The notes: generated by a model not told the origin, from the sequence alone. Positions 30,208 to 39,316 are shown, counted from the first letter of the stretch. The stretch is 64,000 nucleotides of DNA from Chryseobacterium indicum (GCF_021504595.1 NZ_JACSGT010000001.1:2604001-2668000); one strand, 5' to 3'. A program made the numbers and translations.

Positions 30208-30668
30208 ATGCCTGGAATTCCTATCTATTATTTCTTTATAGCATCAATCTGTTCTGCAATCATTGTCGGTATTTATTATTTCATTCAGAAGAAAAATATT
30301 ATTAAAAATTACAGACAGGAAAATTCAATTGAACTTAAAAATATCAGCGGAACAATAATTACAGACAAAGGTTTTCTCAGTTGGGGAATGGAATTCGGTA
30401 CGATAATTCAATTTTTTTATTTCTGAAAAGTTTAGGTTTTATTCCGGGACGGACTACGAATTTATTTTTTTCAAATTCCAACAGAAAAAATACAAAAAGA
30501 GGTGTTTTGCTCAGAGAATATAAAATTGACCAAAAAAGCGTTAAACTTGTTTATTATCCTGATCATCTAATGAACAGAAGCTGCCAAATTATACTGAAAA
30601 ATCTTTCTGAAGAACAGCTTTCCATTTTAGAAAAAACATTAGAAGGCAAAAGCCGCAGAATGTATTAA
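30208..30668 (+). pseudogene. Membrane-anchored hypothetical protein, frameshifted in a T7 tract
   Basis: Two overlapping frames make one protein. The first (from 30208) has a membrane helix then NSIELKNISGTIITDKGFLS, and stops just after the T run at 30412-30418. The second frame continues with FLFLKSLGFIPGRTTNLFF to 30668. Adding one T restores a single 153-residue protein. It looks like a membrane helix plus a PH-like beta domain, but no family was recognised. It may be a sequencing undercall, a true pseudogene, or slippage at the T run. Confidence 0.65.
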
Positions 30669-30669
30669 T

Positions 30670-31338
30670 ATGAAAATAGAACTTATACCCGTCATAGAAG
30701 TCTCAAATTACAATGAGGATCTGGAAATGCCTTCCGGTTCGTATTTAGAATTTCCGGATGAGTGGGAAAGATATAATATTTCTGCTAACGTAAAGGCGGG
30801 TTTTTCCGAAAGTTTTAGAGCTTATTTTAAAAGTTCCTTTTTTTACAGAATAACTGAAATTTCTGATGCAGATCTGTTGAAAATCATTCACAGAGAAATT
30901 GAAATTCAGCAGACTGAAGAAAATCGCGGAATTGATGATTTGGCATGTTCCATGAGTGGCGGTTACATTTTAAAGATTAATGATGTAGACAAGTATTTTC
31001 CACAGTGTTGCGGAAGACTTAGACACATCACGGAATGGGAAGATCTTGTTTCCGAAGATGGGAATCATCATTTTTATACAGGACATCCATCTCCTAAAGT
31101 TGAAATACAAGAGAATAAAATTATTTTCGATTTTTTACATTCGATACCTCAGGAAAGTTATGCTTATCCGGTTTCGGAGAATCAGATTGAAGTAGATAAA
31201 GAATCATTGAGAACAGCAATTGAAAATGTAAAAAAAGAACTTCAAGATTTTGCTGAGCAGCTCATCAGAATTAATAAAAAAGAAAACTTAAATATTCCTG
31301 AAATTGATAAGATCTTAATTTATGGGATTGATGATTAA
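30670..31338 (+). CDS. Hypothetical protein, possibly immunity-like
   Basis: A 222-residue soluble acidic protein with no signal peptide or membrane segment. Visible landmarks are EFPDEWERYN, an internal YFPQCCGRLRHITEWEDL stretch with paired cysteines, and a C-terminal helical region (ENVKKELQDFAEQLIRI). It starts two bases after the frameshifted gene and is followed by a GC-rich palindrome. Its composition resembles immunity proteins, but I do not recognise a family. Confidence 0.65.
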   Translation: MKIELIPVIEVSNYNEDLEMPSGSYLEFPDEWERYNISANVKAGFSESFRAYFKSSFFYRITEISDADLLKIIHREIEIQQTEENRGIDDLACSMSGGYILKINDVDKYFPQCCGRLRHITEWEDLVSEDGNHHFYTGHPSPKVEIQENKIIFDFLHSIPQESYAYPVSENQIEVDKESLRTAIENVKKELQDFAEQLIRINKKENLNIPEIDKILIYGIDD

Positions 31339-31360
31339 ATATATAAAAAAGCTTAACTGA

Positions 31361-31389
31361 TTCCGGCGGAAGCTTCGCTTCCGCCGGAA
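31361..31389. repeat. GC-rich palindrome (REP-like hairpin)
   Basis: Arms of 13 bases, TTCCGGCGGAAGC and its perfect complement, with loop TTC. It is far richer in GC than its surroundings and has no following T-run, so it is a REP-like element or processing site rather than a normal terminator. Confidence 0.75.
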
Positions 31390-31446
31390 CTATTCTTAAC
31401 ATCATAAAATCAGAAAATTAACTATTTTTAGAGATGAATACAAGAG

Positions 31447-32109
31447 ATGAAAAATAATATTGCTTTTCAGTTAGCCGAAATTTGTAAAAAACACAACCTT
31501 AAAGAAAAAGCATTCGACAGTTTTGAAAAATTATTTCATAGAGAAAATGAAAATGCCCCTGATTTTCTTCAAGGTTATCAGAAAAAGGAAATGAAGATCT
31601 TTTTTGGAGGACATCAATTTAATATTCACCATCGTTTTTGTACAAGTACCATTAATACCAAAATAAGTTTTTATGATTCCGCGGATGTTGAAGCTGGTTA
31701 TTGGGATCCTGTAGGTTACTATGTTTTAGAAACTGATTTTGAAGTAGAAATTACAGATGATTATTTTGTAATAGAGAGAGAAAAACAAATTGGCGGAATT
31801 GATATTATTAAACAGTTTTCATATTTATTCGCCAATCTTCCAACAGATTATCTGAAAAGAAATCACCTTCAGTATAATTTTGTTTCTTACCTTTCTTTAG
31901 TAGGAACTTTATTTACAAGTAAAAATTATGAAGGTTCAGAACGTTTTATTTATCGCGCATATTTTAATCTTAAAGAAACCGGTGAAGAGCATTTTGAAAA
32001 GGAATTTCTCAAAAAGTCAAAGAGTTTCTTGAAAATGATGAAAAAATATTTAATTCATGAGAATTTGATTTCCGAAAAGCTACAATCAGACTTTCAGAAA
32101 CTTGACTAA
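31447..32109 (+). CDS. Hypothetical protein
   Basis: A 220-residue cytoplasmic protein without recognised domain. The middle part (FNIHHRFCTSTINTKISFYDSADVEAGYWDPVGYY) looks beta-rich and the C terminus helical with many Lys (KKSKSFLKMMKKYL). It follows the palindrome, in the same direction as the rest of this small-gene block. Confidence 0.6.
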   Translation: MKNNIAFQLAEICKKHNLKEKAFDSFEKLFHRENENAPDFLQGYQKKEMKIFFGGHQFNIHHRFCTSTINTKISFYDSADVEAGYWDPVGYYVLETDFEVEITDDYFVIEREKQIGGIDIIKQFSYLFANLPTDYLKRNHLQYNFVSYLSLVGTLFTSKNYEGSERFIYRAYFNLKETGEEHFEKEFLKKSKSFLKMMKKYLIHENLISEKLQSDFQKLD

Positions 32110-32154
32110 TAATAATTACACACTTGAATTAAATACTGATAATAACCTTTCAAT

Positions 32155-32556
32155 ATGCCGGAAACTTTAATCTTTTTCACCGCTTTACTGGGAATTTCAA
32201 ATTTCCATTATTTCCTCTTTTTCAGGAGGGAAAATAAGCAGATGAAGCTGAAAATATATTTAACGGTACTTTTCATGATTACCATTCTGGCAAGTTTGTA
32301 CGTCATTATCATTACTCCCGACTTCTTTGAATATAAAGGCTTGGAAAACTCCTTGTTTTTAGTGATGATTAACTTTGCTGTTCCCGGATATTTTTTAATG
32401 CTTTTCGGGATCAACAGCCTCTTGGAAAACATTCCGATTATTCGTGGCTATTTTACTTTCAATGTTATATTTGGTATTTTATTTCTCAGTTCAACAATGT
32501 TATATTACTTTTTAATGACGTTGATAATGATGATTTTAACTTTGGATTATGTTTAA
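32155..32556 (+). CDS. Small membrane protein of unknown function
   Basis: A 133-residue protein with about four membrane segments (LIFFTALLGISNFHYFLFF, IYLTVLFMITILASLYVIII, LFLVMINFAVPGYFLMLFGI, and the C-terminal LMTLIMMILTL). No family recognised. Its end overlaps an ATG for the next gene by eight bases, suggesting a shared transcript with the lipoprotein. Confidence 0.6.
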   Translation: MPETLIFFTALLGISNFHYFLFFRRENKQMKLKIYLTVLFMITILASLYVIIITPDFFEYKGLENSLFLVMINFAVPGYFLMLFGINSLLENIPIIRGYFTFNVIFGILFLSSTMLYYFLMTLIMMILTLDYV

Positions 32557-32563
32557 AGAACAA

Positions 32564-33283
32564 ATGACTACTCGCCTTTTATTTATTCCCATACTTTTAA
32601 CGCTTACGTTCTGTACTAAAAAAGAACCTGTTTTTATTGAGAAATTCAATGTTGGTGAAATAGGTTTTGAATATTCGTCTGACTGGAAATTTACCAAACT
32701 ACAAGGGATTGATTCTTACATTGCTTACCTTTCAAAAGACGAAGATACCATCTGGATAGAATACGGATCTTATAATCCGAAGATATACGAAGAACCTTTG
32801 AAAGATCATATTTTCATGCAAATTCCAATTGACGGTACAGAAGCTGTTTTTGAAACTTCACGAAATAATTATGGAGGTTTTGCTTCGGTTTATATTCCAA
32901 AGACAGATTCTGCACAGGGTTTATATATGAGAAATAAAAATGGAGATATTCAGCAGGTTTTGAATATTTTTAAAACATTAAAGGTGAACAATTCTGCCCG
33001 AAAGAAACCATTAATTATTGAAAGAGAAAATTTTAAGACTAAAAATTCTCCTCCCGGAATTGTTTTCTATGAAAATAACTGCTTGAATTGTCATTCAGAA
33101 CATCGTTACGTGATTGCTCCGGCTCTTGATAAAAAGTTTGTGAAATCGAAAGGAAAAGTATGGTTCGAAAACTATTTATACTCCGAAAAAGAAATTTCGC
33201 GTGATGAATTTCAGACACGTTGCACCCAAATTTCCAAAAAAGATTCTGCCATTGCCAACGAAATACTTAAATATCTGTTTTAA
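32564..33283 (+). CDS. Lipoprotein with a C-terminal c-type haem motif
   Basis: A 239-residue protein (from the ATG at 32564; an in-frame ATG at 32549 would add five residues). The signal peptide ends in lipobox LTFC (Cys17). The first two thirds (GEIGFEYSSDWKF...) resemble a PsbP/MOG1-like beta domain. Near the C terminus, NCLNCHSEHRYVIAPAL carries CxxCH (Cys173, Cys176, His177), the covalent haem c attachment motif, with the following 'APAL' as in small cytochromes. No Met follows that could be an obvious sixth ligand, so haem binding is likely but its coordination is uncertain. Confidence 0.65.
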   Translation: MTTRLLFIPILLTLTFCTKKEPVFIEKFNVGEIGFEYSSDWKFTKLQGIDSYIAYLSKDEDTIWIEYGSYNPKIYEEPLKDHIFMQIPIDGTEAVFETSRNNYGGFASVYIPKTDSAQGLYMRNKNGDIQQVLNIFKTLKVNNSARKKPLIIERENFKTKNSPPGIVFYENNCLNCHSEHRYVIAPALDKKFVKSKGKVWFENYLYSEKEISRDEFQTRCTQISKKDSAIANEILKYLF

Positions 33284-33342
33284 AAATTCACAAATATTAT
33301 TCTACCTTTGATCTTTATTACGTTTTAAAATTAGAAAAGCAA

Positions 33343-33738
33343 ATGACTACAGACACATTAGACTTTTGGGTAGGAAATTTCAAAAGCGAGGAAGATTTTT
33401 ATGAATTTGTGGAAGAAGATGAAAATTTTTATATGGAAGAAGAATCTGATGAAAAATATATTTCAAAATTTGCAGAATCTCAGGACACCATCTGGCTGGA
33501 TCACGATTTTGTAGAATACGGCTATGAAGACGGAAACAGAACCATTTACGAAAAATTTGCCGATTATTCTTTTGCCGAACAGTGGCTTCCGATTTTAATC
33601 AACAGACTCAACGAACTGAACCTTGATTTTGATATCAATTCCATTATTTTCCTGAATAAACAGATTCCGAAACCCACTTCCGTAGAAACAGATTTTTTCT
33701 CTCTGGTTTACATCGGAGGAATTGAATATTCTGCGTAA
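33343..33738 (+). CDS. Imm22-like immunity protein
   Basis: A 131-residue acidic soluble protein. The start (LDFWVGNFKSEEDFYEFVEE) and the central SQDTIWLDHDFVEYGYED, plus SFAEQWLPILINRLNEL, fit the Imm22 family of immunity proteins from polymorphic toxin systems. No toxin gene is adjacent, so it would be an orphan immunity gene that protects against toxins from neighbours. It has its own -7 box, TACCTTTG (33303-33310). Confidence 0.68.
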   Translation: MTTDTLDFWVGNFKSEEDFYEFVEEDENFYMEEESDEKYISKFAESQDTIWLDHDFVEYGYEDGNRTIYEKFADYSFAEQWLPILINRLNELNLDFDINSIIFLNKQIPKPTSVETDFFSLVYIGGIEYSA

Positions 33739-33774
33739 AATATTTAAAAACTTATAACCTTTTTCAAATTATTA

Positions 33775-34509
33775 ATGAACATTTATTCTGTTCTTCAGAT
33801 TGGCGATTATCACATTAATCATTGCGAAGATTTTCTCATCACAAAGAAAATAGGGAGTGATAAGATTCTGTGTGCTGTAATGGATGGATGTTCAACTGCG
33901 ATGGAAAGTCAGTTTGCTTCCGCACTATTTGGGAAGATCCTGCGTAAAATATGCATCGAAAAAGGTTATAAAGAATTATACGAAACAGAGAAAAATTCTG
34001 ATCCTGAAGAAGATTTAAAAACTGTTTTAAAAGAGCTTTTTAAAGAAATTACATCCGCGAAAAATCATTTACTGCTTGATGAAAAAGAACTTCTTACGAC
34101 ATTGAATATTCTTCTTTACAATACCAAAAAAGACGAAGGAATAATTATATGTATCGGAGACGGTTTAGTTTGTATCAATGGAAAAACAACAGAATTTGAA
34201 AGAGACAACAAACCGGATTATCTGGCGTATCACTTAAAGGAAAATTTTGAAGAATTTTACTTCAATCAGACTCAGAAAATACGATTCAGTAAGCTTGAAG
34301 ATGTTTCTATCGCTACAGATGGAATTTCATCTTTCATCCCAATTAAAAAGACAGATCACAACGAAAAAATCAATCCGACAGACTATCTTCTCTATGATAA
34401 AAGCAATGTTGAATCTGAAGAAATGCTTTCCCAGAAATTAAAAAAGCTTGAACATCATTACGGAATGAAACCGAGTGATGATCTCGCCATTATAAGAATT
34501 ATAAAATAA
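33775..34509 (+). CDS. PP2C-type serine/threonine protein phosphatase
   Basis: A 244-residue phosphatase-like protein. Metal-binding motifs of the PP2C fold are present though divergent: INHCEDFL near the start, AVMDGCSTAMES, then CIGDGLV, IATDGISSF and the final PSDDLAIIRI. Expected role: dephosphorylating Ser/Thr on a local target. A similar phosphatase is part of some T6SS post-translational control modules, but no kinase is near. It is followed after five bases by a frameshifted gene. Confidence 0.78.
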   Translation: MNIYSVLQIGDYHINHCEDFLITKKIGSDKILCAVMDGCSTAMESQFASALFGKILRKICIEKGYKELYETEKNSDPEEDLKTVLKELFKEITSAKNHLLLDEKELLTTLNILLYNTKKDEGIIICIGDGLVCINGKTTEFERDNKPDYLAYHLKENFEEFYFNQTQKIRFSKLEDVSIATDGISSFIPIKKTDHNEKINPTDYLLYDKSNVESEEMLSQKLKKLEHHYGMKPSDDLAIIRIIK

Positions 34510-34514
34510 CACAA

Positions 34515-35167
34515 ATGAAAACATTCACCCTTACAGGCGGCGCCAGAATCGGCAGAGCCAATGCAACCTATCCTTTCGCAAATTTATACGTAGACGAAAA
34601 TACCCTGAAAATAAATGCTTCACTGGTAGGAAATCTTATCTTTCAGCCACAGGATATTATTTCGATAAAACCCTATTCTTCGGTTCCTATCATCGGAAAA
34701 GGTATCAAAATTCTGCACAAAGTAGACAACTACAATGAGCACGTTGTATTCTGGACAATGACAGATCCTGAATTTGTAATCAGCGAAATTAAAAAGACCG
34801 GATTTTTAGAGAAGATTAATCTTCCTTCCGAAAAAGATTTAACGATCGTCCAAAAGCAGAAACAGGGCGGATTTCCGTTAAAGCCTTTTGTGAAAATCGT
34901 TTTTACAGTAGTTTGGAATGCTCTTTTTTTATATGATTTATTCCGTCCTTTTTTGGAAACAATGAAAAACCCCCTTTTGGTACGGGAGTCTGTACAGCAT
35001 TGGGATTACTTTTTACCACAGCTTTACTCACCTTAATTTCAGGAGATTTCCGAAAACTGATTTTAAAAGAAGGCAGAACACTGGACGATATAAAAAAATC
35101 AGCTATTTTTATCTTGCTGATCAGCGGAATTATGTTTACCGCTTTCCTTACATTTGCTTTATCATAA
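34515..35167 (+). pseudogene. PH-like domain membrane protein, frameshifted near a C5 tract
   Basis: The first frame (from 34515) gives a soluble beta-rich domain of about 100 residues (ARIGRANATYPFANLYVDE...IPIIGKGIKILH), then a hydrophobic segment, and stops at 35036. The other frame after the A5-C5 run (34965-34974) continues GTGVCTALGLLFTTALLTLISG to a stop at 35165-35167, with two more membrane helices. One extra base at the run restores a 217-residue protein. The N-terminal part resembles a bacterial PH-like domain; function unknown. The error is of the same kind as at 30412. Confidence 0.68.
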
Positions 35168-35176
35168 CTTAATAAG

Positions 35177-35815
35177 ATGATTTCTAAAAAGTTACTTCGC
35201 ATTGCTATAGCTGTTTTATCCCTGCTTATCGTTGTTTATACTTTAGGAAATTATCTTATTCTTTATCCGATAAAGTTTGATTTCCTGACCGTTATTTCGG
35301 AAAGTCAGCCGCATGATCTTCTTTTTATTCTGGCATTTTTTGTCCTGATTTCATGGCTGATAAGTCACATCAGAATTAAGAACTTAAGTCCTAAAAACAG
35401 ATTTCTTCTGGCTTTTACCGTTTTGTGCGGAATAATGCTTTTATGGATAAGTTATTTTAATTTAAACACTTTCTTTAATACCCGAAAGGCGATTACGAAA
35501 AGTGAAAATGAATACATTCAACAGGCGAAAGAAGATATTAAAAATGATCAGGTTACTTTTAGATTTATCGGAGGATTTGAATTACCAAACAATGACCGGA
35601 AAATGGATGTAAAAATTGACAGCATTCAACAAAAATATGGAATTAAAAGTGAAAATACAGGTTGTACCATAGATGAAATTGATACTAAAGCTCAGGAAAA
35701 ATACATCGAAACAGTAAAGCCGTACTTAGAAAAAAGAAATGGAAAAGACTGGGAAAGTAAAATGCAGAATGAAATCAACAAACTGAAATTAACCGAATTA
35801 TCTACTCAAAAATAA
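35177..35815 (+). CDS. Membrane protein of unknown function
   Basis: A 212-residue protein with three N-terminal membrane helices (ITIAVLSLLIVVYTL-like, DLLFILAFFVLISWLI, LLAFTVLCGIMLLWI) and a soluble C-terminal half rich in Lys and Glu. It starts nine bases after the preceding frameshifted gene and probably belongs to the same operon. No family recognised. Confidence 0.62.
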   Translation: MISKKLLRIAIAVLSLLIVVYTLGNYLILYPIKFDFLTVISESQPHDLLFILAFFVLISWLISHIRIKNLSPKNRFLLAFTVLCGIMLLWISYFNLNTFFNTRKAITKSENEYIQQAKEDIKNDQVTFRFIGGFELPNNDRKMDVKIDSIQQKYGIKSENTGCTIDEIDTKAQEKYIETVKPYLEKRNGKDWESKMQNEINKLKLTELSTQK

Positions 35816-36044
35816 TTTTCATTAATAATTTAGTTTCTAAGAAAAAAATCGCTAAATTTAAAACAAACTAACAATCAGTTATTTAAATTGATTTTAATAA
35901 CCTTAAAAACTATAAACATGAAATTATCCCAACATCAGTTATCCGAAAATTCAGGATAAATTACTTCTTTTTTTATCGTCATTCAGGATGGATTTTTAAT
36001 TCATCTTTTCATCTAATTTTTACTTCTTTAAAAAACGCTCAGCC

Positions 36045-37289
36045 ATGAAAATAGGAATCTATATATCCGGATTGGGAATTTCAAAAAGTAACTCGGTTGA
36101 AAATTATGCAGAACGGTTAAAAAATGAAATCAATTTCAATACAAATGGTTACCAGTACGAGACCAAAATCGAAAAAATCCATTACAGCAAAAACAGGGAA
36201 AGTACCGTTGTAAGCATTTTCGAAAAAGAATCTCCCGAAAATCCCGTTTACAAATTTTACGATTTTAAGTACAACGAAATTCTCACCGAGGATTTCAAAG
36301 GCAGAACGCTGATTTACAAAAGTCTCTGGCTTTTCGCATTGGTTATCAGGAAATTTCCATTAATCATCAAACGGATTTTTATCCCCCAAAACTATTCGAA
36401 GCCGGGACAGTTAATGTATGTATTTTCCATATTTTTGATTTTATCGCTTTCTTTGGTTCTGATGTTTCCTGCCGTTCTCGAAGCTACAGGTCAGTTTTTC
36501 TCAAAGGAAAGCGGAAAAATGACTGAACTCAGAAAACTGATTCCCATCGGAGATTTGAAATATATTTCGATGAAAGGAATTTTTATCGATCTTCCTAATA
36601 AACGCTATATTGGTATAGATTTTAACTGGTTTTCTAAACTGATTATTTTATTTACAGCACTATTGGTATTGCTTGTTCCGAACGCCAATACCATTATCAC
36701 AGATCTCGCCACCAATTTTGTCTGCGCCAACGATTATTTGCAGCACGGCTCAAAAAAACAACTGATTCAGGGAAATTTAGAACATCTTGTAGATTACATT
36801 ACGGAAAACGAAAAAGGCTGTAAAATTCATTTTCACGCCTATAGTTTCGGAAGTGTTCTTGCGTTGGACTATGTCTTTCCCTACGGCATAAAAGCCTCTA
36901 AAAACGCTTTAGAATACTGCGAAGCCATCGTTACCATCGGAACGCCTTATGAATTTGTAAATTCTTATTATCCTGAATTTTACAACAATCGCCAAACCCA
37001 ACCCGGAGATCAGCTTCAATGGTTGAATGTGTATTCCGCTGCTGACGCTTTAGGTTCCAACTTTAGAAAAGACGGAATTGCCGGAGACTCTGAAATTTCT
37101 TTCAAAGGAGCTTCCAATAAGCCGTTTAATATCAATTACGAGGTTTATCCTATCGGAAAATTCAGCATTATTGATTTTATCATGCTCTACAGCATCAAAG
37201 TTCATGATATGTACTGGGACGAAAATACGGAAGGACAAAGCTGTCTTGGACTGGTTTATCAGGAGATGAAGGGAAAAGGTTTGATGTAA
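36045..37289 (+). CDS. Membrane-anchored alpha/beta-hydrolase-like protein
   Basis: A 414-residue protein with two pairs of hydrophobic helices (about 123-145 and 197-215) and a likely catalytic domain. HFHAYSFGSVLALDYV puts a Ser267 nucleophile in an AxSxG variant of the GxSxG lipase elbow; AIVTIGTPYEF and NVYSAADALG further on fit the strand order of lipases. His in VHDMYWD near the C terminus could be the third member. It starts with a Rossmann-like strand (GIYISGLGIS). I infer a serine hydrolase acting at the membrane; substrate unknown. Confidence 0.6.
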   Translation: MKIGIYISGLGISKSNSVENYAERLKNEINFNTNGYQYETKIEKIHYSKNRESTVVSIFEKESPENPVYKFYDFKYNEILTEDFKGRTLIYKSLWLFALVIRKFPLIIKRIFIPQNYSKPGQLMYVFSIFLILSLSLVLMFPAVLEATGQFFSKESGKMTELRKLIPIGDLKYISMKGIFIDLPNKRYIGIDFNWFSKLIILFTALLVLLVPNANTIITDLATNFVCANDYLQHGSKKQLIQGNLEHLVDYITENEKGCKIHFHAYSFGSVLALDYVFPYGIKASKNALEYCEAIVTIGTPYEFVNSYYPEFYNNRQTQPGDQLQWLNVYSAADALGSNFRKDGIAGDSEISFKGASNKPFNINYEVYPIGKFSIIDFIMLYSIKVHDMYWDENTEGQSCLGLVYQEMKGKGLM

Positions 37290-37295
37290 ATTAAA

Positions 37296-38006
37296 TTACT
37301 CAATAATTTCCCACTTATCATATTTGTATTCGTAGGTTTTTACTGTTTTTTTACTGTTGATATACTGATAAACTTTTACCTGATGATCCGGCAGATTATA
37401 AAAACTAAATTGAATGTAATCCATCCCTGTATTTACTGAGATTTCCAAAGAATCTTTACTATTTTTGGAATAGTAGTAAAATTCTGCTCCGGACTCCTTC
37501 ACTTTTCCTACACTAAATTTCTTGAATTTTTCTGCATCTTCTTTATCCATGTAATAATATCCTTCATAATATCCAAAACCACTGCCAACCGAACTTGGAA
37601 TGATAAATTTATCTTTAAATTTTTTCCCTAAATAAATCAAATCATCAGTAGTCCAATTTCGAAGATTATAAAACGGATCTTTGAGATTGTATTTTTCACA
37701 TTCATATTCGCCAAGATCGAAACTTCCACATTCTAATCTAAAAATACTGTATCTGAAATTAATGTATCTTCTGGTAAATTGTCGCTCATCCAAATCATCT
37801 ATTAAGGTTCTGGTTAAAGAATTGAAATCCATTTCGGAAGCTTCATGCTTTAGCTTATCATACAGAATCTTATCTTTTTTATTTTCTTCAATGCATTTCG
37901 CTTTTGAATATATATAATTTTCATAAATAGAATCCTTTTTCGCTTGGGAAAAGAAAATGATAGGGAAAAGCAGAAATAAAAACTTCATCAGATAAAATTT
38001 GTTCAC
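37296..38006 (-). CDS. Secreted hypothetical protein
   Basis: A 236-residue protein with a signal peptide (MNKFYLMKFLFLLFPIIFFSQA) and a Lys/Asp/Tyr-rich mature region. Two cysteines (in RLECGSF and YECEKY) may form a disulfide. No domain recognised. It converges on the hydrolase gene, six bases apart. Confidence 0.6.
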   Translation of the reverse strand: MNKFYLMKFLFLLFPIIFFSQAKKDSIYENYIYSKAKCIEENKKDKILYDKLKHEASEMDFNSLTRTLIDDLDERQFTRRYINFRYSIFRLECGSFDLGEYECEKYNLKDPFYNLRNWTTDDLIYLGKKFKDKFIIPSSVGSGFGYYEGYYYMDKEDAEKFKKFSVGKVKESGAEFYYYSKNSKDSLEISVNTGMDYIQFSFYNLPDHQVKVYQYINSKKTVKTYEYKYDKWEIIE

Positions 38007-38055
38007 TTAAAATTATTAATAATTTTTCTTAGAAATGATCTTTTCAAACCAATCA

Positions 38056-38085
38056 ATAAAAAAACTTTCACAAATATGAAAGTTT
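38056..38085 (-). terminator. Terminator downstream of the 38179-39156 gene
   Basis: Stem AAACTTTCA with TGAAAGTTT (arms 38062-38070 and 38077-38085); on the minus strand it is followed by TTTTTATTG. Confidence 0.55.
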
Positions 38086-38178
38086 ATCTTTTTAATATCT
38101 ATTTTTTCAGACACTTCAATAAGCTCAAATGACATCACTAAAAATTGACAGCAATAAAAATAATAAGCCTCATTTCAT

Positions 38179-39156
38179 CTATTTCCTGACCGGTTCATAA
38201 AAATAAGGCGGTCGCACTCCCATTGGCGGAACCACAAAAGATCCTTTATTCGAAAAATAAGTAAAAAACCCGTTTTCTTTGTTTGATTTATCAGGATAAA
38301 AAATTAATTCTACAGATTTTATTTTATCAGAATCATTTTGAATTTCACCAATCTCGAAATACTCAAATACAAAAGGATCATCCGGAAAATCATAATAAGT
38401 AATTTCCTTTTTATCAAAGTCGATATAAGCATTCTGATCTTTATCTCTGAATAATTTTTGGGTTTTAAAATAATTTTCGATATCACTTTTATTATTAAAC
38501 GGAATAAATGCTGCCTTAGGATTTGCAAACAAATAATCACTAACCGATTCTGTACTTAATCCAAGAAGCGTAAGTTTTTTTCCTTCAAGTCTAAAATAAA
38601 AATGATAAGTCCCACCCTGATTTTTTGAAATTCCTATCGCAGAAAAATTACAGGATGTTTCAAGTTTTCTGTTTTCTTTAAAAAATGATTCTGAATGTGA
38701 TGTATATGTATTATCAAAATTTCTTAAGGAAAAATCACCTTTATTTTGTTTAACGAAAAATCCTGTTTTAGAAAATTCAAAATCGCCTAAATACATGGGA
38801 GAATCTGTAAAATCTACATTTTCAAAAACATCCTGATTAAACCAGTCAATTTCATCTTCTAAAGTAGAATTTATTCTCAGAATAGGATATGGGCCGTCAT
38901 GATAAAAAAGCATCATCCCTAAGTCAGCATCAATGTATTTATCGATATTTTCAGCTTTATGAGAATTAAAATCTTTAACAAAATTTGTAAAAACAATAAG
39001 AGAATCTTCTTTTACATTTTCTTTAGTTTCCTTAGTAATTTTTTTCACTTCGGAGTCATTTTCTTTATGTTCTTTTTCACGTAAATTAAAAAAGAAAACA
39101 GCAGAAATTACAATAATAAAAGATACAGTAAGAATATATAGTTTTGTTTTTTTCAC
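38179..39156 (-). CDS. Hypothetical protein with N-terminal membrane anchor
   Basis: A 325-residue protein: one N-terminal hydrophobic helix (LYILTVSFIIVISAVFFF), a Lys/Glu-rich linker to about residue 50, and a periplasmic-side domain of unknown fold. Landmarks are LGMMLFYHDGPYP, DFFVKQNKGDF-like strands, and a C-terminal VVPPMGVRPPYF. No known family. Orientation and anchor suggest an envelope protein. Confidence 0.6.
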   Translation of the reverse strand: MKKTKLYILTVSFIIVISAVFFFNLREKEHKENDSEVKKITKETKENVKEDSLIVFTNFVKDFNSHKAENIDKYIDADLGMMLFYHDGPYPILRINSTLEDEIDWFNQDVFENVDFTDSPMYLGDFEFSKTGFFVKQNKGDFSLRNFDNTYTSHSESFFKENRKLETSCNFSAIGISKNQGGTYHFYFRLEGKKLTLLGLSTESVSDYLFANPKAAFIPFNNKSDIENYFKTQKLFRDKDQNAYIDFDKKEITYYDFPDDPFVFEYFEIGEIQNDSDKIKSVELIFYPDKSNKENGFFTYFSNKGSFVVPPMGVRPPYFYEPVRK

Positions 39157-39270
39157 GGTTTGAGTTTTTTCTAAGCCTTACATTTGAAACTAATTGTTTG
39201 AGAAAAATGCTTCAACACACTCAACACGACATCTCTAATACTTACCACCTTATTTTAGCGGCTCATTCGT

Positions 39271-39305
39271 AGCGATGTCATGCTGAGCCTGCCGAAGCAT
39301 TTCAG
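39271..39305. repeat. Copy of the 'TGTCATGCTGAGCCTGCCGAAGCAT' repeat family
   Basis: The words ATGTCATGCTGAGCC and TGCCGAAGCATTT match a short interspersed repeat common between genes in Bacteroidota. A related but distinct repeat, beginning TGTCATTCTGA, occurs at 42494. Confidence 0.55.
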
Positions 39306-39316
39306 AATTTTTAATA

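Noticed and set aside
35918..35959. Tiny 13-codon frame starting MKLSQHQLSENSG, in a gap before the hydrolase gene
   Set aside because: It begins somewhat like a double-glycine leader but stops at once with no GG and no core peptide.
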